Below are positions 52,269-63,561 of a stretch of DNA of 64,000 nucleotides, piece after piece. The notes under the pieces were generated by a model. The model ran no database searches, had not been told where the DNA came from, and saw nothing but the letters and a program-made list of their open reading frames with translations. Where the stretch lies: assembly GCF_034670185.1 (NCBI RefSeq), contig NZ_JAXMNY010000002.1:310001-374000 (forward strand), written 5' to 3'. Within the stretch, counting starts at the first letter, position 1. The number at the start of each line of letters is the position of its first letter. Source of the stretch: Nisaea sp. (lineage in GTDB: Bacteria > Pseudomonadota > Alphaproteobacteria > Thalassobaculales > Thalassobaculaceae). Both the position numbers and the translations under genes were made by a program.

Positions 52269-54119
52269 TTATGACCGACCCATGTCGGTCTCTTCGAGTG
52301 CGGAGCTGGAATTCAGGGAAGCCAGCGCCGATCTTAGGGACGCCAATCGGTTCCAACTCGCCTCGCTAAATTCTTCCGCCACGGCCCGCTCGGCATCGGC
52401 CAGCTGTGCCTCAAGCTGAGGCTTTCCGATGCGAGCCAGTAATTCAGTCAGTCCCGCGCGTGCCTGAACAAGCGTCGCGCTGCGCCGCGCGAAAGCCGCG
52501 TGGCCCAATGTCTCCCCACCAAGAAGCCCGTTGCAGGCATCCGACAACCCCAACCGCGTCAAATGGGAGATTAACCCGTCAGTGTCAAGACCCGAATCGG
52601 CGAGCGCAATCTCTATGATCTGCTGCCGCAGCTTGTCAAGGAAGGGATCGGCGAAGGAAAGCGCGCCCACAGTCTCGCCAAGTTCGTCAATCAGGCCCGG
52701 GTGATTGATCAGGGCTGCGAGCACGATTTGCTGCTGCCGGTTCGCCATCACCGCCGGAATATTCGAGCGGTTCCCCTGGATAAAAGTCGTATTCTGATTG
52801 GACGGTTTGTATCCGCGTTTATCGCCGCGCTTAAAATTACTGTTCTCCCGACCCGCACGCCGCATCTCGCGGATCCGGTTCTCGACCATGTCGGCATAGC
52901 TTTCCTGAACCGTGCGCTCACCGATTTCCTTGATACGGGCCCGCATCCGGGTCTGAAAATCGGCAATCCGCTCCGGCGTGGTCACCGGCTGGGCCGTCAA
53001 CTCCTGACGCCAGATGAAATCAGACAGCGGCACTGCCGCATCCAGCACATCCCGCATCGCCTTGGAGCCGTGCCTGCTGATCAGGTCGTCAGGGTCCTGC
53101 CCCTGGGGCAATGTGACGAAGCGCAGTGAGTGACCCGGCTTCAGCATCGGCAATGCCCGGTCGGCGGCGCGGGCGGCGGCGCGCATGCCGGCGGTATCCC
53201 CGTCGAAACAGACGATCGGTTCGTTCGCCAGCTTCCAGAGCTCGGCGATCTGGTCCTCGGTCAAGGCCGTGCCAAGCGGCGCAACGGCTTGCGGGAAGCC
53301 GCCCTGCGACAGCGCGATCACGTCCATATAGCCTTCGGCGACAATGATCTCTTCCGATTTGCGGGCCGCCTCGCGCGCCTGCGCGAGTCCATAGAGTACG
53401 CGCCCCTTGTGGAAGACCGGCGTGTCTGGAGAGTTCAGATACTTCGGCTGCCCGTCCCCCAGGATGCGACCACCGAAGGCGATGACCCGGCCGCGCCGGT
53501 CGGTGATCGGAAACATCACCCGGCCACGGAAATAATCATAGGCATCGCCGCCGCCTTCCGGCTTGCGCAGCAATCCGGCCTCGACCAGCAAGGCCTCGTC
53601 AATGCCTTCAGCCTTCATCGACTGGGTCATCGCCGTACGGCTGTCCGGGGCCCAGCCAAGGCGGAAATGTCCGATGGTCTTGGGCGACAAGCCACGCCCT
53701 CGCAGATAATCGAGTGCTTCCGCACCGCCCGGCCCGGCCAATTTCTGCTCGAACCAGTTACAGGCATGCTCAAGAACTTCGTGCAGGGTGTTACGCTGCT
53801 TCGATCTTTCCCGCTCGGCAGGGGTTTCCTTGGGCACTTCGAGGCCGGCCATTTCCGCCAGCTTCTCGACCGCCTCGGGAAAGGCCATGCCTTCGTTCTC
53901 CATGACAAACTTGATGATGTCGCCATGCGCCCCACAGGCGAAGCAGTGATAGAAGTTCTTGTCATCGACGACATTCATCGACGGCTTGCTGTCGGTATGA
54001 AAAGGGCAGAGTCCAATGAACTCGCGCCCGCGCCGCTGCAAGGTCACACGTCTTCCGACGACCTCGGAGACCGGCAGTCGGGTCCTCAATTCATCAAGGA
54101 ATTGCGGCGGAAAGCTCAT
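52269..54119 (-). CDS. dnaG: DNA primase
   Basis: DnaG makes RNA primers at the replication fork. The start is ATG 54119 (MSFPPQFLDELRTRLPVSEVV, the usual family N-terminus), giving 616 residues. The CHC2 zinc motif is visible in GLCPFHTDSKPSMNV and FYHCFACGAHGDIIKF. The TOPRIM core has VAEGYMDVIALSQGG and VCFDGDTAGMRAAARAADRA. The C-terminal region binds helicase and is variable. It lies 59 bp upstream of rpoD in the classical macromolecular-synthesis gene order. Confidence 0.96.
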   Translation of the reverse strand: MSFPPQFLDELRTRLPVSEVVGRRVTLQRRGREFIGLCPFHTDSKPSMNVVDDKNFYHCFACGAHGDIIKFVMENEGMAFPEAVEKLAEMAGLEVPKETPAERERSKQRNTLHEVLEHACNWFEQKLAGPGGAEALDYLRGRGLSPKTIGHFRLGWAPDSRTAMTQSMKAEGIDEALLVEAGLLRKPEGGGDAYDYFRGRVMFPITDRRGRVIAFGGRILGDGQPKYLNSPDTPVFHKGRVLYGLAQAREAARKSEEIIVAEGYMDVIALSQGGFPQAVAPLGTALTEDQIAELWKLANEPIVCFDGDTAGMRAAARAADRALPMLKPGHSLRFVTLPQGQDPDDLISRHGSKAMRDVLDAAVPLSDFIWRQELTAQPVTTPERIADFQTRMRARIKEIGERTVQESYADMVENRIREMRRAGRENSNFKRGDKRGYKPSNQNTTFIQGNRSNIPAVMANRQQQIVLAALINHPGLIDELGETVGALSFADPFLDKLRQQIIEIALADSGLDTDGLISHLTRLGLSDACNGLLGGETLGHAAFARRSATLVQARAGLTELLARIGKPQLEAQLADAERAVAEEFSEASWNRLASLRSALASLNSSSALEETDMGRS

Positions 54120-54229
54120 CGCACACAGCACATTGTTCTGCCCTCGCGGAGCGGGTCAGGAATAGTGAACCTCGGAGGCGTTCCGGTCAAAAACAATCCC
54201 GGATCGAGATTTCTCAGGAAAATATCAGG

Positions 54230-54685
54230 TTAGGCGAGCTTTTGCCGGACGAGGCCGCTGGCCTTGGAGAAATCCATGCGGCCCGCATATTTCTCTTTCA
54301 GGGCCGCCATGGTGCGCCCCATATCCTTCAGCTCGCGGGCACCGATTTCCTGAAGCACGGATTCGACAGCTTCGGTAATCTCGTCGTCGCTCAACTGCTG
54401 CGGCATGAAACGGCGGATGACTTCCATCTCGGCTTTTTCCTGCTCGGCAAGCTCCAACCGGCCACCTTCTTCATACATCCGGATGGACTCGGTCCGCTGC
54501 TTAAGCATGGTCTGCAGCATGGCCAGGATTTCATCGTCGCCAATGCCGTCTGGCTGACCGCTTGTACGGCCGGCGATATCGCGGTCTTTCAAAGCAGCCA
54601 AAATCAACCGGATGGTGCTGACAGCACACTGTTCCTTGGATTTCAAAGCCTCTTTCAAGGCGTCACTGAATGCGGCGCGCAACAT
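54230..54685 (-). CDS. GatB/YqeY domain-containing protein
   Basis: The start is ATG 54685 (151 residues), which begins LRAAFSDALKEALKSKEQCAVSTIRLILAALKDRDI like other YqeY proteins; the longer frame adds nothing recognisable. The domain is the helical tail of the GatB amidotransferase subunit (VIRRFMPQQLSDDEITEAVES, MGRTMAALKEKYAGRMDFSKAS). It probably binds tRNA, but the role of free-standing YqeY is unknown. It lies upstream of dnaG and is divergent from carA, a conserved alphaproteobacterial arrangement. Confidence 0.92.
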   Translation of the reverse strand: MLRAAFSDALKEALKSKEQCAVSTIRLILAALKDRDIAGRTSGQPDGIGDDEILAMLQTMLKQRTESIRMYEEGGRLELAEQEKAEMEVIRRFMPQQLSDDEITEAVESVLQEIGARELKDMGRTMAALKEKYAGRMDFSKASGLVRQKLA

Positions 54686-54813
54686 TTTTTCCAAACTACC
54701 CCTAGCCTTATTCGCGGCGGGTTTCTGAAAAGACCGGCGCGCGAATTCGCCTACACCATCGACATCGCGGCGCAAAACGCAAGGCACAATTCCTAACTAA
54801 TTGAATTTATTGA

Positions 54814-54819
54814 ATTATA
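54814..54819 (-). promoter_or_regulatory. -10 element (TATAAT) before yqeY-dnaG-rpoD
   Basis: On the minus strand a perfect TATAAT lies at 54819-54814 within the AT-rich divergent region, about 130 bp before the yqeY start. A good -35 box at the usual distance is not obvious (TAGGTC at 54842-54837). Confidence 0.35.
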
Positions 54820-54834
54820 CACAAAACAAGATCC

Positions 54835-54863
54835 TTGACCTATTGCCCGGCATTCTTTATCAA
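54835..54863 (+). promoter_or_regulatory. Candidate carA promoter
   Basis: TTGACC (54835-54840) and TATCAA (54858-54863) are spaced by 17 bp. The predicted start near 54870 would give a leader of about 118 bases before the carA ATG. The 302-bp intergenic stretch 54686-54987 otherwise holds only the palindrome described next and the divergent -10 element; no gene is seen in it. Confidence 0.4.
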
Positions 54864-54896
54864 AGCGCCACCGAAGCGCCCGGCCTGGCCTGAATT

Positions 54897-54910
54897 GACA
54901 TTTAAATGTC
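54897..54910. promoter_or_regulatory. 14-bp perfect palindrome in the carA leader
   Basis: GACATTTAAATGTC is a perfect palindrome 78 bp before the carA ATG and downstream of the candidate promoter. It may be an operator or mRNA leader element controlling the arginine/pyrimidine branch point. No second copy was seen in the window. Confidence 0.4.
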
Positions 54911-54987
54911 GAGCAAGCGGAAATCCCATGAGATCCTCCGCGGTTCACGTGTGCCGGAACCGCAGCGATTCACGAGGGATATTCGTA

Positions 54988-56205
54988 ATGGCGCAGCCTG
55001 CGACCGCCGATAACGCTAAACCCGACTTCTCCTCCGTCACCAAGCCGGATGGCGCCACCGCCGTTCTGATGCTGGCGGACGGCACCCTGTTCTGGGGCCG
55101 AGGATTGGGCGCCGCCACAACCCGCGTCGGCGAAGTCTGTTTCAATACCTCGCTGACCGGCTACCAGGAGATCATGACCGATCCGTCCTACGCCGGTCAG
55201 ATCATCACCTTCACCTTCCCGCATATCGGCAATGTCGGCGCCAATTCAATGGACGTCGAGACAACCACACCGGCCGCCCTCGGCCTGGTGCTGCGCGCCG
55301 ATCTGACCGAGCCCTCGAACTATCGTGCCGAACGGCATTTCGACGACTGGCTGAAAAGTTTCGATCTGCCGGGTATCAGCGGCATCGACACACGACGCCT
55401 GACCCGGCGCATCCGTGACGGCGGCGCCCCGACCGGCTGCCTCGTGCATGCTCCGGACAGTGTGTTCGATCTCGATGCGCTCTGGCAGACGACGCAGGAC
55501 TGGCCGGGCCTGGAAGGTATGGACCTGGCGATCCAGGTTTCCTGCCGGCAGACCTATCAGTGGCGCGAAGGCACCTGGGAGTTCGCCCGCAACGGCATCA
55601 ACGGCGAAGACAGTTTCGAGGCCGAGCCAGAGATCAAGCGTCATGTCGTGGCAGTGGATTTTGGCGCCAAGCGGAACATCCTGCGCAATCTCGCCAGCCT
55701 CGGCTGCAAGGTCACCGTCGTTCCGGCAGACGCCAAGGCCGAGGAAATCCTGGCGCATGAGCCTGACGGTATCTTCCTCGCCAACGGCCCGGGCGATCCG
55801 GCGGCGACCGGTGCGTATGCGGTCGCAGAAATCAGTAAGCTTGTGGATAGCGGCAAGCCGGTCTTCGGCATCTGCCTTGGCCACCAGATGCTGGCGCTGT
55901 CGCTCGGTGCCAAGACCGAAAAGATGCATCAAGGCCATCGCGGCGCGAACCATCCGGTGAAAGACTTGACGACCGGTAAAGTGGAAATCACCTCGCAGAA
56001 CCACGGCTTCGTCATCAGCGAAGGCAGTCTGCCGGACGGTGTGGAGATCACCCACCGCTCGCTGTTCGACGGTTCGATCGAGGGTATCCGTCTGACGGGC
56101 CGCCCGGTCTTCTCCGTGCAGTACCATCCTGAGGCCTCCCCGGGGCCGCGGGACAGCCATTACCTCTTCCAACGGTTTGTCGATCTGATCGACAAGGAAA
56201 GCTGA
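54988..56205 (+). CDS. carA: Carbamoyl-phosphate synthase small (glutaminase) subunit
   Basis: CarA releases ammonia from glutamine for carbamoyl phosphate synthesis. The start is ATG 54988, with GAGGGA at 54974-54979 (405 residues). The N-terminal domain has LFWGRGLGAATTRVGEVCFNTSLTGYQEI. The class I glutaminase domain contains NGPGDP, the nucleophile Cys in FGICLGHQMLALSLG, and the His-Glu pair in VQYHPEASPGP. carB follows after 8 bp, so the two form one operon. Confidence 0.97.
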   Translation: MAQPATADNAKPDFSSVTKPDGATAVLMLADGTLFWGRGLGAATTRVGEVCFNTSLTGYQEIMTDPSYAGQIITFTFPHIGNVGANSMDVETTTPAALGLVLRADLTEPSNYRAERHFDDWLKSFDLPGISGIDTRRLTRRIRDGGAPTGCLVHAPDSVFDLDALWQTTQDWPGLEGMDLAIQVSCRQTYQWREGTWEFARNGINGEDSFEAEPEIKRHVVAVDFGAKRNILRNLASLGCKVTVVPADAKAEEILAHEPDGIFLANGPGDPAATGAYAVAEISKLVDSGKPVFGICLGHQMLALSLGAKTEKMHQGHRGANHPVKDLTTGKVEITSQNHGFVISEGSLPDGVEITHRSLFDGSIEGIRLTGRPVFSVQYHPEASPGPRDSHYLFQRFVDLIDKES

Positions 56206-56213
56206 GCGGCGCC

Positions 56214-59471
<3,258 letters not shown>

Positions 59472-59489
59472 CGGCCGGCGGTAGGACCG

Positions 59490-59535
59490 GGCGCCACCGG
59501 TGACTCTTCCTCGGAAGAGCGGGTCGCCTTTTTTG
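59490..59535 (+). terminator. Intrinsic terminator after carB
   Basis: CTCTTCC and GGAAGAG (59504-59510, 59513-59519) form the apex of a hairpin extended by ACC/GGT and GGCG/CGCC at the base, followed directly by TTTTTTG (59529-59535). It ends the carAB transcript before greA. Confidence 0.8.
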
Positions 59536-59569
59536 TAAGCTTTTTGAGTAAGTAACCGAGGTCGGTTTA

Positions 59570-60043
59570 ATGGAAAAAGTCCCGATGACGGCGCAAGGTT
59601 TTGATCGCCTCAAGGCCGAGCTGAAGCAGCTTAAGACTGTGGAGCGCTACGAGATCATCAAGGCCATTTCGGAAGCACGCGAACACGGCGATCTTTCAGA
59701 GAATGCCGAGTATCATTCCGCACGCGAACGCCAGAGCTTCATCGAAGGCCGCATTCTCGAGCTTGAGGACGCGACCAGCCGCGCCGACGTTATCGACACC
59801 GCCAAACTCGGCGGCGAAACGGTAACCTTCGGGACCATTATCAAGGTCGCGGATGAGGATACGGACGAAGAGCAGACCTTCACCATTGTCGGCCCCTACG
59901 AGACCGACATTTCGAAGGGCTTTATCTCGACCTCCTCCCCGATCGCACGCGCTCTGATCGGAAAACGGGTCGGAGACAGTGCCGAGGTGGCGACGCCACG
60001 CGGCTCGAAAAGCTACGAAATCCTCAGCATTGCCGTGATGTAA
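59570..60043 (+). CDS. greA: Transcription elongation factor GreA
   Basis: GreA rescues backtracked RNA polymerase by stimulating transcript cleavage. The 157-residue protein has the N-terminal coiled coil (MTAQGFDRLKAELKQLKTVERYEIIKAISEAREHGDLSENAEYHSARERQ in outline) with the acidic tip DLSENAEYH. The C-terminal FKBP-like domain includes FTIVGPYETDISKGFISTSSPIARALIGKRVGD. GAGG at 59558-59561 is its ribosome binding site. It is monocistronic, with terminators on both sides. Confidence 0.97.
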   Translation: MEKVPMTAQGFDRLKAELKQLKTVERYEIIKAISEAREHGDLSENAEYHSARERQSFIEGRILELEDATSRADVIDTAKLGGETVTFGTIIKVADEDTDEEQTFTIVGPYETDISKGFISTSSPIARALIGKRVGDSAEVATPRGSKSYEILSIAVM

Positions 60044-60075
60044 TTCCGGCGCCTTGCCGCGCACAGAATTGAAGA

Positions 60076-60104
60076 GAAGAGCCCGGTTCGCCGGGCTCTT
60101 CTTC
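60076..60104. terminator. Terminator between greA and the cytochrome gene
   Basis: GAAGAGCCCGG (60076-60086) and CCGGGCTCTTC (60091-60101) form a perfect 11-bp stem closed by a stable TTCG tetraloop. T-rich sequence follows on the plus strand. It lies between convergent genes, so it may serve both. Confidence 0.8.
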
Positions 60105-60117
60105 GTTCAGGGTCCCG

Positions 60118-63100
60118 TTAGTGACCCGCCGGCACGGTGACCGAACCCGTATCGGCGATGGTGAACTTCCAATTCTCGGCCTGCGTACCCGCCAGATTGA
60201 GATTCCCGCTGAGGAAATAGAGCCGGTCGCGGTCCTTGCCCTTGGCCGTGCAGAACCGGTCCTGCAGGTAGAAGGGCGGTGTCGCCTGGTAGGATAGCCG
60301 GGCGCGGACCGATACGGGCGTGCCCGCAAGCTCGCCCAGCGGGACGGCATAGCTCAGCCTGTCCCCGCCACCGCTCTTGTAGTCCGGATCATCCCCGACA
60401 CCGAGAGACCCGGCATCCTCGGCCATGTCCGCACCGGCGCCCAGTGCCGCCGCAATCTCCTTGCGCTGTTCGAGCGGAAGATAACCGGTCGGCAGCAGCC
60501 TGTTATCCTTCACCTCCGCACAGATCGACAGGAAAGATGTGGTCAGCTGGCCTTCCGGCTTTGCGTCGTGACCGCATTGCGGGTTACTGGAGCCCGGCTT
60601 CGGCGTACTGACCAGTTCCTGATAGATCTGCACCTGATCCTGCCGCGTGATGAGCTGGTGGTGCGGCTGGTGCAGGCGTTTTTCGGGCTCGATCCGGGCA
60701 GAACAATCGTCCTTCCACCACATCTCGCCCGGCAGGGGTGCGCCATCCGGATCAACGATGCGACCCGCACCGTCCGTATTGCCGGAGGACCAGATCACAT
60801 TCCCCAGCCGGTCCATGACGTCAAAGGTCACGAATGCCCGGCGGAAGCCGACCCCCGACGGGAACTTGTGCCCGACATGATTGGTGATGGAGACATCCGC
60901 CTCAAGAAGCGCCTTGTCAGTGTCTATAGAGACTTTGGTGACCGCAAGATCGGCCGTCGCCTTCGCCGCCTGATCCAGCATCTTCTGCTCGGTATAGATC
61001 AACGGGTCCATGCCCTTCTTGCCCATCATCGGGTCCTGGGTCCTGATGCCGAGCACGTCCGGGAATTGCTGGGCCATGCTGGTGAGGAAGACGTTGAGCC
61101 CGACCAGCGTGTGCTCGGCAAAGCCCTCGCGCACCGGCAGATCGATTTCATCCGGGCCGCGATTGAATTCGGCCTGCGGGAAATTGGAGAATTCCTGGAT
61201 GCTCGCGATCCGCGATTTCACCGGCTTCCCGTCCGCTGTCTTCGACGGCATGTGGCAGTCCTGGCAGCTCTTTGAGATAGAGCCCGCACCTTCAGGCAAT
61301 GGGCCGTCCGGCGAGGTTCCGGTGCGATAGGCACTAAAGGCCCATTCCGGATAGGTCAGCTGCTCATAGACATGACCGACGGTCTTGCCCTCATGCATCA
61401 CCGGCAGGTGGACCGTGTGACAGGTGCCGCAGGTCTCCGACATGGCGAGGGTTGTGTTATGCGCCGGCTTGTTGCCAAGGGAGTCCACCATCGGCGCTGT
61501 CTTCGGGTCCTCGAACGGCCCGAAGATCACCTCCGGACCACCGACCAAAAACGAGCCGGTGAAGGTTTTGGCAAACCCGTCAACGTCCGGATTGAGGAAG
61601 GCCTGCCGCTCGACCACGCATTTGTTCTCGGGTCGCTCCTTCACCTCGTCGGAGATGTTTTCGCCGAGCACCATGCGATGACAGGAGGTGCAGGAAATAC
61701 CGTCCCGGGCCAAAGCCCCGTAATCGGCATATTCGACATGCTCGTTCCTGGCTTTTTCGGATGGCCACGGCGTCGCCTCGACCACTTCGCGGGTGAAGGC
61801 TCCGCAGCCAGCCGGGTCCTCACCCTTCGGCATGGTGGCGAACGGCTTGATCTTGCCGGTACTGACATCGATGCCGTACTGACGCTGCCCCAGAATGCCG
61901 TGACAGCCGAGGCAGGTGTTCTCGACCAGCTTGGCGTCGGCTTTATGGAAGGTCTGGGTCTCGCTCGCGAGCTGGGCGAAGAAGATCGGATCACGTCCGG
62001 CCAGCCCCATCGGGGATGTCCGCCAGGAGCCATAGGGAGAATGGTTCCACATCTTTCCGGCCGCGGCATCCGAGCCGTCGCCATAATCTGGCGACACAGG
62101 CTCCGTCATATCGAACTGCAAGCCCGTGCTGCCCGCATCGTGGCAGCCAAGACACTGGCTGGAGGTCAGATATTCGTCATGGATCGTCGGGCCGCCGGCG
62201 GCCACAAAGGTTTCGTCATAAGTCTCCGACGGCATCTTCGGGACAGTCGCATAGTCCGGTGCCGCCCCGGGCCCGTTCCACTGGAAGGCCTCTGTGAATG
62301 CGGGATTGTAGGCATAGAGAGGTTGTCCCAGCCGTCGGACCTGATCAGTCGGTAATGTGACGACCGGATGGTTCGAGGCCGTGTCCGGCGTCGGGTCCTC
62401 GTCCTGATTGAGGAACACCAGCGGATGCCCCGGCTCCCCCTCGATATTCTTCTGCGAGGAGAAGGTCATGTTGTCCCGGGCGGAGGCATGGCAGTTCATG
62501 CAGTATTGCGCGAACCCCATATTGACCATCAGGTTGGAGGACTGGTTCGCCGGATAGTCCGGAGCCCAGCCTTTCCAGCCAAACCAGCCCCAGAACCAGC
62601 CGTCATGACTTTTCTTGGAATCACGCACCATGATCGCGGCGCCGTGGATGTTCGGGATCAGCTTCTCCGGCTCCACCGCAGAACAGACCGATGCCGGGGA
62701 GGAGTACATCTCCTTCACCATGATCGCACCGTCCGGAACGGGCGCCTTGTCCGTGCCCGAATCCTCGTCCGCCGGGGTCCGGTTGTCCTTGATCCAATCG
62801 AACATTTCCGGCGAGTACCAGATCACCACCGGCGCATGCGTGCCGTGATAGGTCCCGATCCACTCACCGCCGGTCAGATGCGCCGTCTCTGGTCCGGTAT
62901 CACGGACAAACTTGTCCCGCACCCAGCCGGACGTCTTGTCGCGATGGCAGAAATTCACGAAATATTCCTGCAGCTTCAATTCGTATTCCCGCAGCGGCAG
63001 CGCGGAAGGATCGCGGACGACGGAATCAAGTTTCCGGCACAGTTCAAGATCCGTCGGCAGGACCGGAGCACTCTGCTCTTCCGGGCAGGTCGCGGCAGCA

Positions 63101-63171
63101 AGACCTGTTCCAAGGCCCAAAAGCAGCGCTGCGGAGACAAAAACATTCTTCAACCGGCAGAACCCAGTCAT
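60118..63171 (-). CDS. Large periplasmic multihaem cytochrome c with P460-like N-terminal region
   Basis: The start is ATG 63171, placed by GGAG 6 bases upstream (1017 residues). A Sec signal peptide (VFVSAALLLGLGTGLAAA) directs it to the periplasm. Six CxxCH haem sites are seen in order: CMNCH, CLGCH, CLGCH, CTSCH, CGTCH and CQDCH. The region before the first (GTYHGTHAPVVIWYSPEMF, DGAIMVKEMY, GWFGWKGW, then YCMNCHASARDN) reads like cytochrome P460. The C-terminal 350 residues lack haem motifs and include a beta-sandwich-like part (LLEADVSITNHVGHKFPSGVGFRRAFVTF). Likely an electron-transfer or N/S-oxyanion enzyme; the reaction is unknown. Confidence 0.82.
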   Translation of the reverse strand: MTGFCRLKNVFVSAALLLGLGTGLAAATCPEEQSAPVLPTDLELCRKLDSVVRDPSALPLREYELKLQEYFVNFCHRDKTSGWVRDKFVRDTGPETAHLTGGEWIGTYHGTHAPVVIWYSPEMFDWIKDNRTPADEDSGTDKAPVPDGAIMVKEMYSSPASVCSAVEPEKLIPNIHGAAIMVRDSKKSHDGWFWGWFGWKGWAPDYPANQSSNLMVNMGFAQYCMNCHASARDNMTFSSQKNIEGEPGHPLVFLNQDEDPTPDTASNHPVVTLPTDQVRRLGQPLYAYNPAFTEAFQWNGPGAAPDYATVPKMPSETYDETFVAAGGPTIHDEYLTSSQCLGCHDAGSTGLQFDMTEPVSPDYGDGSDAAAGKMWNHSPYGSWRTSPMGLAGRDPIFFAQLASETQTFHKADAKLVENTCLGCHGILGQRQYGIDVSTGKIKPFATMPKGEDPAGCGAFTREVVEATPWPSEKARNEHVEYADYGALARDGISCTSCHRMVLGENISDEVKERPENKCVVERQAFLNPDVDGFAKTFTGSFLVGGPEVIFGPFEDPKTAPMVDSLGNKPAHNTTLAMSETCGTCHTVHLPVMHEGKTVGHVYEQLTYPEWAFSAYRTGTSPDGPLPEGAGSISKSCQDCHMPSKTADGKPVKSRIASIQEFSNFPQAEFNRGPDEIDLPVREGFAEHTLVGLNVFLTSMAQQFPDVLGIRTQDPMMGKKGMDPLIYTEQKMLDQAAKATADLAVTKVSIDTDKALLEADVSITNHVGHKFPSGVGFRRAFVTFDVMDRLGNVIWSSGNTDGAGRIVDPDGAPLPGEMWWKDDCSARIEPEKRLHQPHHQLITRQDQVQIYQELVSTPKPGSSNPQCGHDAKPEGQLTTSFLSICAEVKDNRLLPTGYLPLEQRKEIAAALGAGADMAEDAGSLGVGDDPDYKSGGGDRLSYAVPLGELAGTPVSVRARLSYQATPPFYLQDRFCTAKGKDRDRLYFLSGNLNLAGTQAENWKFTIADTGSVTVPAGH

Positions 63172-63304
63172 CATTCTCTCCATGTCTGCATGCTCTGTGG
63201 CACGCTTAGAAAAACCTTCTAAGGTAGAGTAACATGTTTTCGTCTCTACCCATGGATAGAGCTGTTTCAAAACTGTTAAAACCCATCCCGTGACGGCCTG
63301 GCGC

Positions 63305-63332
63305 TTGACATGCCCTGCCGCCCTCGTCTATT
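63305..63332 (+). promoter_or_regulatory. metZ promoter
   Basis: A consensus -35 TTGACA (63305-63310) is followed 16 bp later by TCTATT (63327-63332). The predicted transcript start at about 63339 lies directly before the SAM-II aptamer, as expected for a riboswitch leader. Confidence 0.6.
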
Positions 63333-63340
63333 GCAGAACC

Positions 63341-63397
63341 CAGCGCCGATTTGAGACTCAGATTGCGGGCGCTTTAAAAATGCGGCTAAAGAGGGAT
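63341..63397 (+). promoter_or_regulatory. SAM-II riboswitch aptamer
   Basis: The RNA matches the SAM-II class, which is largely confined to alphaproteobacterial methionine genes. P1 is AGCGCC (63342-63347) with GGCGCT (63368-63373), enclosing a 20-base loop GATTTGAGACTCAGATTGCG with the conserved GATTTGA and ATTGC. The 3' A-rich strand and GCTAAAGAGGG (63385-63395) can form the pseudoknot (CUC with GAG). SAM binding should repress metZ. Because the region is followed by an intrinsic terminator and lies far from the metZ ribosome binding site, control is more likely at transcription than by hiding the start codon. Confidence 0.88.
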
Positions 63398-63401
63398 TTC
63401 G

Positions 63402-63433
63402 ATCCGTCCGGCACCGCCGCGACGGATTTTTTT
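63402..63433 (+). terminator. Intrinsic terminator directly after the SAM-II aptamer
   Basis: ATCCGTC (63402-63408) pairs with GACGGAT (63421-63427), continued by CGGC/GCCG around a 3-base loop, and is followed by TTTTTTT. It lies 5 bases after the aptamer and about 130 bases before the metZ ATG, so it would stop leader transcripts. It is probably linked to aptamer folding. Confidence 0.85.
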
Positions 63434-63453
63434 GTTTCAGGCTTGGTCCAGCC

Positions 63454-63539
63454 GATTGGACCCGCGGGATTTGAGGGCAGCTTGCATCCGCGTCACCAAG
63501 TGCTAAAGCGCCACGGGGAATGCTCCCGTGGGCCCAATC
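63454..63539 (+). promoter_or_regulatory. Second SAM-II/SAM-V superfamily-like aptamer with switching stems
   Basis: Core features repeat those of the first aptamer. P1 is CGCGG (63463-63467) with CCGCG (63488-63492), around a 20-base loop that again starts GATTTGAG and contains CAG-TTGC. GCTAAAG lies downstream (63502-63508). The 15-base strand 63454-63468 is complementary to 63525-63539 (14 of 15 pairs, one G-U). That pairing excludes both P1 and a local hairpin CCACGGG/CCCGTGG (63511-63517, 63525-63531). Tandem SAM-II and SAM-V aptamers are known in marine alphaproteobacteria. It lies just upstream of the metZ ribosome binding site, suggesting translational control. Confidence 0.55.
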
Positions 63540-63561
63540 AGAGACCAAGGAGCAGACGACC

